Shown here in pieces: positions 26,110 to 39,745 of a stretch of 64,000 nucleotides of DNA. The position numbers and the translations under genes are program-made. Position 1 is the stretch's first letter. Every line of letters begins with the position of its first letter. A model generated the notes under the pieces. That model was not told the origin of the DNA, did not search any database, and saw only the letters and a program-made list of their open reading frames with translations. The stretch is from Epiperipatus broadwayi (lineage: Eukaryota; Onychophora; Udeonychophora; Euonychophora; Peripatidae): NCBI GenBank assembly GCA_028023455.1, contig JAQFVV010006271.1:4868366-4932365 (forward strand), written 5' to 3'.

Positions 26110-29100
26110 GCCCTTTTCTATAGGTCAGAAATTGTCAATTACATTAAAGTAATAAACATTTAACATTTTACAATATGTTATTTTAATGTGCTGATTATAG
26201 TTTGTTAATAATATTATAAAGTACAATTTGAAGTTAAGTAAGATACATAGTGTATATAATATTATGGTGAATAACTTAAAAAATAGTTATGTAAAACGAA
26301 AAAATATTGTTACATATGTTTGCAAAAGCTGGCCATATTAAATAACCCAGCTATAAATATTTAAAAGTATTTTTAAATGTTTAATTTTAATAGTCTAAAA
26401 CTTATAATTAAATAAATGTTATTTTTAAAGTTATAAGTCATATTAAATAATTATAATTAATATTGTATATTTTAAAAAGTAAGCTTATGGTAGTGAAAGT
26501 TGGATTTGTTTCTATATTTTCTAAATTATTATTACAATTTTTTATATTATTTGAGCTACTTTATTTAATATAATAAAGTGTTGCAATTTTATTATTCCAG
26601 ACAGAAAAATAGATTGAAAATCTTGTATCTCAATTTTATTAATCATGTGAATTATAATAATTTCTCACATATGCTTGTTTGTATTTAGATTAACAAATTT
26701 TGAAATATTTTAAAATTGTAATATGGAATTGAATAGGACTCTTATCTATCATAGAAGCGAATATTAAACATTTGTTATAAAATGTTTCTAAAATGTTTTA
26801 AAGTAGCATTATAAAGATAAATACAGTTATAATAAAAAAATAAATATATTGTTTAAATAAAAATATATAAATTGAATATTAAGAGTGGGATAAAAATATT
26901 AAAATATTATTTTAAAAGTTATTTTAAGTGTTTAAATAATTTAAATAAAAAATAATTGTTTTAAAAGTAGTGTTTTTAAATAATATTTCAAAAGTTAATT
27001 ACATCACAATTTTATTTTTGAAATTTAATTGTGTAAGTTTGCAACAATATGTAAATTTGATCTGAAACTAAAAGTGAGAATCAACCTATCAAATGATGTA
27101 TTCTCTAGTATATAAATACCGATAGCAAGGAGGTATCGGAGGAGATTAATAATGTATTAGAGGTGATTTAAATGTATTACAGGTAGCTCAATAATATTAG
27201 AAGCTATCCAGGAGATTGTACTTTTAAATTTTATTATTTAGTCAGTTTGTAGTGCTGTCTTATAATTAATTTATAAAAACTAATAGAATATATTTAAAAT
27301 ACTTTGAAAAAGAGAGTTTTAAAATAAAATATATTTAGAAACTTCGTTAAAATGATTTTTCTAGTTTTTAAAAGTTTTCTTGCCAGGATTATTTTATCTA
27401 AGTTTAATTCAGAACTTCACAATAAAATGGATATACTATGGAATAAAATATATTTAAGTTATGATATTATAAAAATATATGGAATAGTTATTGATACTGT
27501 CTTATTTATGCTTAACCGGAGGACTGTTGTAATATATAAAAGAGAAGTATGGACATTATACGGGAAGCTTAAGTGGAAAGCTATTTGCTGTCTAAAAAAA
27601 TTAAGGTGTATTATTTTATAGAAGCTAGTCCAAGATTTTAAAAATAACAAGAGCATTATACCTTATGATAGTTTATAAAATATCATATTAAAAGAAGTAA
27701 AATGTCATGTCCTTTTTGAAGGAAACAATTTTTTTTAAAACTATTTTGCAAGAATTAGAAAATGACTTCCAGAGAATATTTTACTAAAGCATTTTGATTT
27801 AAAAACCTTAGTCTTAAAAGTGTTAAAATACATTATAAAATTTGTTTTAAAGTACTTGAAGTTTTAAAAACTGATATGTAAAATACAAAATGAAATTATT
27901 CTTTTTAAGAAGGAAACCTATAAGAAATTGAACATATGGGTAAATAGAAGAATGGATCCATGGAAATACAAACATTATGCAAAAGTTACTGGATATATTA
28001 AATTAAACTAGATGGAATGATGCATCAAATATGCAGGTATGTGATATTTAGGAAGCTTCACGGATTATTTTATTTTATTATTATGATTTCAATAATTATC
28101 TTTCTGGAATATATAATCCTTAAACTGTTAATTTAAAAACTCTTACATGACAGATTGATAATCATTTTGTTTAATTTTTAAAGATTTTTAAGATGTCATA
28201 TTTTTTTTTACTATGTATTTTTAAAAATTGCTTACTGCCACCCGCCCAACAATTGTTCATTGTCAAGCAAGCGAAACATATCAATGGGGGAGATTGTAAA
28301 ATTCTTTTGAAGAAATAACATGCTTGGAGGAGAACATTTAAAAAAAAAACTCTCGAGAAAATATTAAATATTTTTGAACTTATCATGAACTTTTGTCAAG
28401 TGAAGAATTAAGGGAAAAGATATGTAATTATAGTCTTGATTTTTTTTTTTTAGTAACTTAGTTAAAATGTATTTTTTTTTTTGTTTTTTCATAAGATTAG
28501 GAAAACATGAACATTAATCTATTAATAACATTCAATTTTTATAATATACTTTTTTAATTTTACAATTTAGATAAGAACATATTTAAAATAAAAACGTATG
28601 GATGTATACTTTTTATGTATGCAATGCCATGTCTAGTGGATGGAGGAAGTCTACTGCATAAGTGATGACCAGATAAAGGTTACTTGGTATTAGTTAATGA
28701 ATATTGCTAATTTTATGATGTATATTTTTGTTTTCTTTTAAATTGCCTATGAATAACCATGAATGAAGTATAAATGTTTTAATTATGTGTAAACACATTT
28801 TTGTACAACATTTTAATACATTATGAGAGTAGGTTTATTTGGAAATATGCATACTATGATTTTGTATTAGTGATATAACCCAACATAATAACAATTATTT
28901 GTCTGTTTCTTTTAAAACTTTCATGTTATTGGATATTCAAATATTATCTTATTAGATTGTATATGGATAAGAATATAGAATAATGAAGTAAGCAAACTTT
29001 TCTTGTGGATCAGTGAGATTTCTTTAATTAGAAATGAATTTATTTATTGATTTTGAAAATGCATATAGTTATTTTAGTCGATGTATGATGTGGAAAATCT

Positions 29101-30716
29101 TGAGAAATATTGTTAATATATTGGCTTGGTAGTATGATGGTTAACAGGAAACCAAGATGATGTTTTAATAGGATGTTATGAGGAGTATGAATAATATTTA
29201 TAGTATTTGTGTAGATATCAGTACAGTTAACAGTGCCCTGTAACTAATATATTTATTTGGACAATGTTTTATATTTTTTTAAATATTTGAGATTTTTTAT
29301 TAAAGCTGAAAAAATAGCTTTAACATCAGTGATGTATTGGAGGTCATTAAACAGGAAAAAGTCATACTTCTATTTCTTATTGATACACTGTGCCATGATA
29401 TTTTGATTTATGTTATAAATTATACTCTAGTTTTTTTCCTTAAATCCTATACATCTGTTTTGCTATCTATATTTCATGTAACTGCATCATTCAGTAAGAT
29501 ATATTTGAAAAGAAATGGTAAATAATTTTAGAGTTTAAGTTATGTTATCGTTTGAATGAGATTGGTTTATTTGCTTAGAAGAAATATAATTTTTTAACTT
29601 GAAATTGAAGGTCCAATGAATCCTAAGGGAAAGGAAAGAATCATAAAATGTATATTGGATTTAAAATGTTAATAACTTTTGAATGCTTTATTATGTATTT
29701 GAAAAATTAAGTATTGCATATTTTAAAATACAATAGTATAAAGGAAAATGATGTAAAGAATAGGCATAGTATAATTTTATGTTTATTGAATAATAGGGAA
29801 TATGTGAATAATTACAATTATACAATATTAGGTTAATGCTATATGAAAACATGTTATGTTTAATGGACAGTGTGTAATAAATGATATCCACTAAAATCTA
29901 ATAATATATTACTAGATAGATGGTTTATGTAACATCTTTGACATTGCAAGATGAAAATTGTGTAATTTAAAAATAAAAAAACCATACTCATGATAATGTT
30001 AATTTTTTTTGTTTTCTTTAGAATGTTTTCTCTATGGATGTGTTTTAAAAAATATATAATTAGATAATATTTAAAAATAGGATATTTTGGTAAAAATAAA
30101 TAGATGTCATTTGTCATAAGTTTAACCATAAAGAGAAACCAAATGATCTTATTTTTTATTATTGTATTAAGTCTAAATGAGGATATAAAATAAGTATAAA
30201 TTATTTTTATAACCAAGTAAATAAAAATGTAAAACAGTATAAAATGAGGATATCCAATGTAAATATTGTACATAAATTATTTATTTTGTTAATGTTATAA
30301 TAAACTTTGTTAAAATTTGTTTTCTTTAAAAATTTGTGTGTTTGGATCATTTGTTTTCCATTACACTGCATGAAATCACAATATATCCATAATAATAGAA
30401 ACAAACATATAATTTTGCACCAAAGATAAATAAAGAATTATTTTTAAGAATTTGAATATTTATTGGTATTCATTTAATTAAGTAATCATAATTTTACATT
30501 ATCTTATTGTTCATAAATTAGTTAACATAATAATACATTGAATCATATGCTATCCGTTGCCACACAACTTTGTTTGTCAGATTATCAAATGCTACCATGT
30601 ATTTATTATATTATTACATGAGGATAAAAAGATTATATTAAATTATCTTATTATTTTATTATGGTAATAAAATTATAGTGAAAAGAAAAGAGATATACAG
30701 AATTACTTCATACAAT
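26106..30716. other. Long AT-rich non-coding stretch
   Basis: About 4.6 kb with no supported gene. Open frames such as 27352-27621 and those on the - strand at 29691-30404 are rich in Ile, Tyr, Phe, Asn and Lys, lack domains and overlap each other, as expected by chance at this base composition. One purine-rich tract followed by TGTAAAA near 28284-28298 resembles a polypurine tract/LTR junction on the + strand, but no second LTR was found. Confidence 0.5.
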
Positions 30717-30955
<239 letters not shown>

Positions 30956-31367
30956 CTATAATATTTCAAAGCAAAACTTTATTGAGTCTAAAAAATTACA
31001 CAGTCACATCCAGTAATATATTGCTTTGTTACAAATGAAAAACAAATTACAACTTTCAGTATATAAGTCTTTATCTTTTCTGCATACTTTTTTTTCTTCT
31101 TGTTTTTAAATTTGGTCTTCTATTTAGTTCAGTTTATGCTTGCACCTTTTTGAAGTTGGAAAAAATGCTGATGTTGAAAATGTCATCATCTATCTTATTG
31201 GCCTTTATATTTCATAGACTGGATCTTTGTTTTAAGTGTGACCATGAGGCTGCAAACACATCTGGATGAGCTAGGATGCTGTCTCTTTTTCTGAACAGTT
31301 CTAGTTTTATTGAATATGTTGCTGGGTGGCATCGAGGGTTATTGGCAAGTGCAAAAGTGCATCTGGT

Positions 31368-31620
31368 TCACCAGTAGGCATAAAGGCTGTATGTTGCTGC
31401 ACAGATATCAGGGCTGTTGCCTTTTTTAAATGTATTTATTATTTCATCAATTGAAATGAGAGCCTCTCTGTATGTGGTAAACATTGTGCGACATATTGTT
31501 TCTAGGGCACTGCAGAAATAAAGAAAACGATCTTGTGTCTCTTCTTCTCTATGACATAGCCCACACATGGGGTCTATATTTGTATAGAATCTATGAAATC
31601 TAAGGAAATGGGTTGTGGGT
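31368..31620 (-). pseudogene. LINE 1 ORF2 C-terminal Cys/His segment
   Basis: The frame at 31368-31568 starts 'MCGLCHREEETQDRFLYFC', a C..C....E...F...C arrangement like the Cys-rich segment found after the reverse transcriptase of many LINEs. LINE 2 has the equivalent 'ICNLSHRDSETQNHLFISC' near 37050-37140 with the second Cys lost. Presumed role is nucleic-acid binding during target-primed reverse transcription. Confidence 0.6.
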
Positions 31621-32223
31621 AGAGCATTGAGATTAAGCTTAAGTAGAAAATCAAATAATTTTGGTTCTAATGACCATTTTCTGAATTGTTGCAGTAGTTG
31701 CCTGTTGTCTATTCTAAGAACTGATAGATGTAGATTAGGTGTCTGGTTTGGGTATAGTATATTATAAATTTCCCAGTATGTATACTTGTTGTCATTATTG
31801 AGTGATATTTTGTTGTATATTGGCTTGAGTTCTTCAATCAGTATGGATAGATATCCATATGAAGGGGCTGGTCTGTCTGTGGGTATTATACTGATTACAC
31901 ACTCCAGGTCTGGAAATACTTTTATGGTTGCTGTTATTAGATTTACTGATTTCTGTGTGTAAAAAAAACATTGATTGTATGGAGTCCAAATCCATTGCTA
32001 TGTGGTGGTCTGCTCAGATTTTTTAAAGAGATTGCCACTGTCTTTCTCTTCCATAGTAGTTTGTTACAGACTGACAAGATTTTAGATATAAACGTTTTTG
32101 CGAATTTGATTATAGGTGTGTAGTATGTAATTTTTGTAATTATAAGTTGATTAAATAGTGCTACCTTTGCATATATTGAGAGGTATGACTTTTGAAGTGA
32201 GGCTGTGATTTTTTCAGCATTTT

Positions 32224-33374
32224 TTAAAATTTAATTTGAATTTTTTGCCTCATACCATTGGTTCCAAGGTAGAATGGGAAACCAAGGAAAGCAGATGGTT
32301 TACCATTAAACATCTCTCTACAGTGCTTGACTGTGTATATTGACCATGCAGCAGTTTTATTTGTGTTAATTTTTAAATTAAAATTTGAGGTATAATTCTT
32401 GATTATCTCATGTAATATGGGGAGGTTTTTTTTAGAGGGGAGGAAAATTGTTACATTGTCCATATAGGCTATGCATGATATATTTAAAGCAGTGTTTGGA
32501 ATTTGAATGCCTTTTATTTTTTTCTGTATCTCTATTAATAGAGGATTTATATATATTGTAAAGAGCAAGGCACTTAGGGGGGATCCTTGTGGGATGGATT
32601 GACTCGGTCTGAAGGCTGGTGATTTCTTCCCATTCAATGTGATGTGAATTTCAAGGCTGAGTAGCAGATTGGCTATTATATATAATAGGGATGGAGGTGT
32701 TGTTTTTTTTTCAGCATGTTTAATAATTTGGCTATAGACACTGAGTCAAAAGCTGCCTCAATGTCTAGTTGAACTATAATTGGTGCATATTTCTTTTATT
32801 TTTTTACTACTTTGATAATTGTTTTGTACATTAAGGCACCCTGGCCAATGGATGATCCTTTTTTGGCATATTGTGCTGATGATAACACAGGAAGTATGTT
32901 TTGTTCTATTTTTTCCTTTATCACTCTTTCAAGATATTTTATTCCTAAAGGTCCCATTGAAATTGGTTGTAGATTAGATAAAGATGGCATTGCTGTCGGT
33001 TTTTTGTTAAATAAAACCATTGCAATTGGGTATAGACTTTGTATGTTGTAAATTTTTTTGGATATGTAATTGTCTAGATCGCACAGGTATTTTGCTGTGA
33101 AGTGACTAAGATATTTGAACACAAATTTGGGAATTCCTTGTAGTCCTCAGTGACATGTGTTTGTTATTGTTTCAAGTTGAAATACAATGTCAGTTGTTGT
33201 TATTGGTGTGTTTGTTTCAGGGTTTCCAAATATGTCTTCATTTGGTATGTACACTCTGTTTTTGCCGTTTTTTTTAAAATGTTGATATATTGGGTTTATC
33301 ATGTTATGTCCAGCTGTTATAGAGCCATCTATTTCAAGTGCCATAGGCACTCTGACTGTGGATGGGTATCCCAA
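32224..33374 (-). pseudogene. LINE 1 reverse transcriptase domain, broken
   Basis: Three co-oriented frames together give a non-LTR reverse transcriptase. 33147-33374 is the N-terminal extension. 32796-33122 has 'NLQPISMGPLGIKYLERVI' (RT motifs 1-2a). 32224-32637 has 'SIPQGSPLSALLFTIYINPL' (motif 4) and 'AYMDNVTIF' (motif 5). The catalytic pair is usually Y-x-D-D; here the second Asp is Asn, which should abolish activity. A frameshift or stop near 32640-32795 separates motif 2 from motif 4. 'FLGFPF' follows as in LINE palm/thumb regions. Confidence 0.8.
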
Positions 33375-34174
33375 TGCCCACCATATGTATGATCTGGTCC
33401 AAGTATGTTGTTGTGTAAGGCATATTTTTTTTCTTTTTTATTGCTACATGTTGCTTCAGTGTATTGCATGTATTGTTGTACATTTCTGTAAGTTTTTTAA
33501 TTTGTGTTTGATTATCTGTAGTTGGTCTGGAAATGGTTATTCTTTTATGTAGTTCATCTGCCAAAGCTAATAATCTGATGGAGAGTGTTGAATTGCAAGT
33601 AATATGATTGATGTTGAAAGAAAGTATATTGGTGAATGCTATATACTTTTGTACTGGATCGAGTGACATGTTTTGAAGTTTTGGAGCATTATATATGTTT
33701 CTGAATATAAGAATTCAGTTGTTTGTGCTGGAAAAAGTATTTGAATAGTCTTTTGGAGGGCTATTGTTGTATTCTGTATTTTTGTTAGGTCGAGGGTGAT
33801 GAACTGGGCAGCATGATCTGAGATTATAGATGGACAGAGTTCAAGATTAAAATAATAATGTAACACTGGTGAGTAGAAACACTAATCAATAAGTGACTTA
33901 TATCTATTGTTATTAAAATATATAGAGTTTCATGGGAGAAAACCTTCAACACTCATAAGTGGGATTGTTATTTGATGGATCCATTTGGTAACAAAAGTTT
34001 AGTAGGTCATGTTGAAATTTCCCAAGAGTATTATGGGATTTGCTGTTGCTGTAAGCATTTAATTTATTGTTGCTATTATTCTGGAGATGATGACAGGGCC
34101 TGGTGGTATATATACAAATACTAGGTTAAGTGTGATATTTTTATGATGGAGTGTTAATATGATAAGATTAAAGT

Positions 34175-34210
<36 letters not shown>

Positions 34211-34466
34211 AAAAGAATCGAAAGGGCAGTTGTGGGATATAATTATGCCTGTGCCACCTGATAGTGATGATGATTTCCTTGAGCAGGCACAAAAACCTTG
34301 GCTGACTAAATATTTTGATGTATCAATTTGAGAGCTGCTGTATATATTTGTTTCCAATAGCCCCAGTATGTGTGTTTGTGTTGTATGTAACCATTTTTTT
34401 GAGATCAAAAAGTTTTTTGGTGGCATTTAAGCCTCTAATGTTGAGAGATCCAATTTGTATCTTCAT
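33375..34466 (-). pseudogene. LINE 1 endonuclease domain and linker, broken
   Basis: ORF2 starts at ATG 34466 ('MKIQIGSLNIRGLN'). A frameshift near 34400 leads into the frame ending at 34154, which carries 'LLETNIYSSSQIDTSKY' (metal-binding Glu) and 'GGTGIIIS'. An (AT)n expansion at 34178-34204 lies inside this coding part. The frame 33639-33866 holds 'SDHAAQFITLDL', the C-terminal SDH motif with the catalytic His. The linker to the reverse transcriptase is at 33334-33669. Endonuclease nicking sets the insertion site in such elements. At least three frame interruptions. Confidence 0.75.
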
Positions 34467-35165
34467 GTTTTTAGGATAATTTTTTAACAGGGTATTGATT
34501 TTTATTTATTTTTAATATTAATTTTTTATTTATATTGCAGTAGATGGATGCTGATACATATTTAAGACATTGTTGGGTTGATTATCAGTTTTCCTTTCAT
34601 TTAATATTGGTTCAGCCTCTATACAGGTAATTTGTGATGAAACTGAACCAGTGTCCATTTGTTGTTGGCTTACATCCATTTCTATTTCATCATTTTCTAA
34701 GTTGTATATGTCTGATGAGTTGTGCTTTTGGTCTGTTTTTTTTTTTTTTTTTGCCTTTTTGGATTCATGGTTTTTAGGTGGTCAACCTGGCTTTCTTTTT
34801 CTCTCTGGTGTATTCTCTTGAATAGGTGGAAGAGGGGCTTCTATTGCATCCATTATGTTTGATGCAGTTTTGTTTATAATTGTAGTTTTTTATTGGTATC
34901 TTTATATTATCTGAATTTATATTTTCATTATATAGCTGTGTGTGTTTATTTTCTGTTTGTTGATTTTCACTTGGTACACCTTTTGTCTTATTGAGATGCT
35001 GATCCTCTGATGTAATTGCTGTATTTTGTGTTGTGGTTTCTTATGAGTTATTTTTGTGTGTTAGTTTTTGTGTTATTATTTTTTTGGTTGGTCTTTGGGA
35101 TAGGCAATTCTGCTCCATTATCATTTTTGTTTGTGGGTGTTTGAACCTGTTTTTTCTAGTTTCTA

Positions 35166-36119
35166 TTATTGGGTTGCCAATGGATGTAGTGTTAATATAA
35201 ATTTCATTTTCATCATCACTGGGTTGTTCTGGGGAGAGGATTTTAGTTTGTTCACAGTGATTGTGTTATCACACTGAGTTTCTAGGTGTCCTCTCTGTCC
35301 ACAGCCAAAACAATTTGGCTTTAGACCTCTTATGTGAAGAGAGAGTGTCGCTTCTTGATCTGTAATCTGTGTTGGAATCATTGAGGCATCTACATTTTTA
35401 TGTAGTTTTATTTTAAATTCAAAACAATTACTACATATCGGTATAGGTGTGTCTTTTAAATATATAGGCTGTAGTGCAATTACTTTTCCAAACGGGTTTA
35501 TCATTTTTTGAAAATCTTGTATATTGTATTTAAGATAAGTATTTTTAAGCACTCCAGTAATTATATTTTTCTGGTTTTCATCTATAATTACGAGTGCGTA
35601 ATTATCAAGTGCTAAAATAGTGGATAGAAAACATTCTTTTTGCTTCTGAGTATAAAAATCAATGGTTATATATCGAGAATTTGGATGGTCTGCAATACAA
35701 GAGATTGTTTTCCATAGTGCATTTTGCATGATTGCTTCATATAATAAAGCTTTTGGGAAATGATATAATGAGCATTGATTATCAGTTATGGTGAGTACTA
35801 ACAATGTTGGTGAAAAAAACCTGCAAAATGTTTCAAATAACATACGAGGCACCGTATTACTGAAACGGTTCATCACATTTTCAAGCATTTCTTTTGTCCA
35901 GATTAGGCTGGGGGTTGATTTTCCTCTTGAGTGTTTAGACCAAGATTTTTTTATATCATTTGTGTTTGTTCTACAGAAATGCAGTATTTGGGTTGGTGCT
36001 GTAGTATTGCTATTACTTTTAAGTACTTTTGCATATGAAATAGGCGATGTTGAAACTAACGATGTTGTTAATTTTGTATTGGTGCTTAATTTGCTCACAC
36101 TTGACTGGGCAGTAGCCAT
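35166..36119 (-). CDS. LINE 1 ORF1 protein (gag-like, zinc knuckle)
   Basis: The longest uninterrupted plausible protein in the window, 317 codons. The N-terminus (residues 1-60) is Ser/Thr-rich. Residues about 80-195 form an alpha/beta segment shared with copy C ('LVLTITDNQ', 'SRYITIDFY'). A second region resembles an RNA-recognition-type fold. At 270-283 lies a CCHC zinc knuckle, 'CFGCGQRGHLETQC', which binds nucleic acid. In LINEs ORF1 coats the element RNA. The frame stops soon after the knuckle. The hydrophilic sequence that follows to about 34517 is in shifted frames, suggesting the original ORF1 was longer. The start is the first ATG after upstream stops. Element-encoded; probably no longer expressed. 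Confidence 0.7.
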   Translation of the reverse strand: MATAQSSVSKLSTNTKLTTSLVSTSPISYAKVLKSNSNTTAPTQILHFCRTNTNDIKKSWSKHSRGKSTPSLIWTKEMLENVMNRFSNTVPRMLFETFCRFFSPTLLVLTITDNQCSLYHFPKALLYEAIMQNALWKTISCIADHPNSRYITIDFYTQKQKECFLSTILALDNYALVIIDENQKNIITGVLKNTYLKYNIQDFQKMINPFGKVIALQPIYLKDTPIPICSNCFEFKIKLHKNVDASMIPTQITDQEATLSLHIRGLKPNCFGCGQRGHLETQCDNTITVNKLKSSPQNNPVMMKMKFILTLHPLATQ

Positions 36120-36334
36120 GATTTATTCTGGCTCAAGTCAGTATTTTTTTTTTAAAACAAAAGATATGAAAACACACCGATATTTTTTCAAAAAACACTA
36201 TTAATCTATTATATGATTCAATTTTTCCTGTATTATATTTGTTTTGCGAAAAGTTGGAACAAAAGAAAAAAATAAATACTTACATCAGAGAACTTAAGGA
36301 TTGCTTCTTACCTCAGCAGAGATTTGCTGTGGGA

Positions 36335-36476
<142 letters not shown>

Positions 36477-36949
36477 AGGATAAACTTTATTAGTATTCTA
36501 AAAATTACACAAGTTACATTTGACAACATAGTTCTTATATATAAATTGTTTTCACAAAACTGCATATGTACAATGATTTGATCAGTACCTGTATGCATTA
36601 TCAAACTAGAAGTATCTAAGAAAAAAAAAACAGTTCAACAAAGTCAATGATGATCACTCAATCATACAATTATATTCAAATAGATATACTTCAATTAAAT
36701 TAAAGCAGGAATGCATCTAGTTTGTGTCAGTTGACTTTAGAACTGGCACAAGGATCCATGTTAGATATAGTTTTTTTGCAAGTGCTTTTATATAAGTTCT
36801 TGTATATTCCAGGTGTCAATTTACTTAGAGTGATCTGTAATCTTCATGTCTTTTTCATGTATGGTTTGCAGCTTATTTCTAAACGTGTTTGGATGTCTTC
36901 TGAGGTTATAATTGTATATGAAATTACACCTTGTACATCATAAGGCATA

Positions 36950-37827
36950 CAGTAAAAATGTGCAGATTCTTATTTCAGCAAAGATGCCCCTTTTAAAAGA
37001 GTCAAAAAGGGTTTTCATATTGATTTTTTTATCTTTGAGTGAAGTGCTTAATAATTTCCCGAATGTTTTCTAGACTTGAGCATGAAATAAAAAAGGTGAT
37101 TTTGTGTCTCCGAGTCCCTATGGCTAAGATTACATATATCATCTATATCTTTATAGTTTCTTTGATATTTCCAAAAGTGTTGTGTAGGTAGCTCATCCAG
37201 ATTTATCTTTAGGAGAAAGTCAAAATATTTTGGTTCAAGTGATTATAGTTTGAATTTGCGACATAATTGTTTATTATTAATATGAAGTTGAGTTTATACA
37301 TCATCTTGATTTGGATGTAGAAGTTGATAAACTTCCCAATATTTATATTTGGCTTGTGGTGGTTTAAAGTTAAGAGTGTGGATTGTTAATAATGGTGTAA
37401 GTAGTGTGTTCAGATATGCTTGGAGAGGAGGTGGTCTATCTGTAGGGGTAATCTTGGCAGAAATTTCTAAATATGGGAAGTTTTGTGCACATGTAGATAT
37501 TATGTTCAATGTTTTTTTGTATCCTGTAGACATGTATTGAGTGAAGGCCAAGGCTATTTTGTGAAAGGGGTTTTGTTAGGCATTTTATTGATATTGAGAA
37601 AATCTTTTTTTCCCCAGAATAATTTCCTGCATAAGGAGTCTATCTTATTTGTAAATGCCTTGGTATAAATGATTGTTGGAGTAAAATAAGAAATTTTTGT
37701 AATCACTAGCATGTTAAGCAAGGCCATTTTTGTATATAGAGAGAGGTAGGCTTTGGAGAGTGAATTGACATTTTTTTTCCACTTTCTCTATCAAATTTTT
37801 CTGTATGAGCGATCTCATAGGTGAATG
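36950..37827 (-). pseudogene. LINE 2 ORF2 C-terminal region
   Basis: Broken frames downstream of the reverse transcriptase. 37294-37551 reads 'TDRPPPLQAYLNTLLTPLL' and a 'YWEVYQLL' strand, which correspond to the LINE 1 region near 31750-31900. Around 37050-37140 lies the Cys/His segment with 'SHRDSETQNHL'. Long + strand frames over this interval are antisense shadows. Confidence 0.6.
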
Positions 37828-38735
37828 TCATAAATAAAAGTTGAAGCCAAGAAATGCGCTTGGTCTATCTTTGAAAACTTTAGTAATGCTATTACCGGTG
37901 AAGATCTGACATGTACACGATTTCTCCATATTAAATGTTAGCTTATATTCTTTTGTAAAATTATTAAGTATCTTAAGAAGTTTGGGAATTTGTTTTTGGG
38001 ATGATAGAAATATTGCTATATCATCCATATATGTGATACATGAGATGTTGTCAATGATGGTAGGCATGTAGACTCCTGAAAATTCATTTTCTATTATTTT
38101 TATAAGAGGGTTGATATAGGCAGTGAACAGTAAGGTACTGAGAGGTGAGTCCTGAGGAATGGACTGATGTGGCACTATTGGTGGTGAAGTTTTCCCATTT
38201 AGGGAAACATAAATCTCACGGTTTAAAAGCAAGTTAGCAAGCAAGTTTAGATAGGCATTTGGAACTGAGTATTTTTGCAGAGTTTTAAGAAGAGTACTGA
38301 TGGAAATCATGTCAAAAGCGGCTTCAATATCTAGATGAATAACAACTGGACTGTATTTTTTATTATCTCTAACAGTTTCTATAGTTGACTTGAATAGAAA
38401 GGCTGCCTGTACTGTTGAGGATTCTTTTTGGCAAATTGCATTTTTGATAGGTTTGGCAAAATGAATGGCTCTATTTTATCTTTTATCACTGACTCTATTA
38501 TTTTTATGCCAAGGGAGCACATTGAAATTGGACATAGGTTAGTGTTGTTTGAGATTAATTGTTTCTTTTTCATGAATGGCACAAGCATAATTTGATTTAA
38601 GCCCTGTATTTTATAGATGTCTTTAGTGAGGTATGAGACTAGGTTAAGCATATATTGTGCAGCAATTTTATCAATATGTTTGTATATAAACTTGGGAATT
38701 CCATCTATGCCATGATGACATGAATCTGGCATCAC
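37828..38735 (-). pseudogene. LINE 2 reverse transcriptase, catalytic YMDD retained
   Basis: Two frames. 38379-38735 covers 'GIPKFIYKHIDKIAAQY' and 'LCPISMCSLGIKIIESVI' (RT motifs 0-2a). 37828-38310 covers 'SIPQDSPLSTLLFTAYINPL' (motif 4) and 'ITYMDDIAIFLSS' (motif 5 with both catalytic Asp), then 'FLGFNF'. Motif 4 has Q-D-S-P where the family normally has Q-G-S-P (LINE 1 keeps Gly). A frameshift around 38310-38380 separates the halves. YMDD in place of the more usual YADD or FADD of LINEs appears to be a feature of this family. Confidence 0.8.
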
Positions 38736-38874
38736 TTCTATTTTTTATGAAATCTAAATTCATGTTGTGATCTATCTTGTGAAAAGGCCATTAGACTTGG
38801 TGAGGGTACCCTCTGGAATTTTTCTCTATACAATATGTAAAGCCGCTCCAACATAAAATCTCCATAGACAATTT

Positions 38875-39193
<319 letters not shown>

Positions 39194-39690
39194 GTTTAAA
39201 TGTAGTAGATTATGACATAAAAATCCCATCTCATATTTTACTACCATAATTTTTAATTAACTTAGAATAAATTTTATGAACCTGAGATTTTATTGAGCTA
39301 AATTATTATGTATAGAAGATTAAGAGTTAATTATTAGCTTAATCTTAGTGAGTAGGATTTATTAAAGTCGTAATAATACTATAAGTTTATTTATTTGAAA
39401 TTGTAATAGGGGGATAGTGTTCTTATGCCATTGAAGTAGTATCCTGTAGGATATTGGCTCAATGTAATCTATCTTGTCATCTGTATTCAAGTCTCATGAA
39501 AATATTAAATATTTATGCAATTTATTTTTTTTATAATATGAACCTTATTCTATTTTAAATTTGAGCTAGTGAAACATTTAATTTTAATGCTGAATATTTT
39601 ATTTATTAATTATTAACTGAGCTAGAACCCGTTTTATTTGATATAATATGCTGCCTGGAAGTGATGATCAAATGGACCAGGTTAGAATAT
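39194..39690 (-). repeat. Unit B: second copy of the 0.5-kb AAT-tailed repeat
   Basis: Full-length counterpart of 12856-13373. Both copies have the same left (ATT)n and right (AT)n boundaries, with many substitutions and short indels between them. On the - strand it is the first of three AAT-tailed elements arranged head to tail. Confidence 0.75.
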
Positions 39691-39745
39691 ATATATATGA
39701 AAAACAAAATGCAAGTTAAAAAACTTGCTAATGCTTGTATTTATG

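Noticed and set aside
29691-30404. Several - strand open frames in succession
   Set aside because: Overlapping, Ile/Tyr/Phe-rich, without domain or start context; consistent with chance.
35788-36204. 138-codon + strand frame
   Set aside because: Antisense shadow of LINE 1 ORF1, whose zinc knuckle and similarity to copy C identify the true strand.
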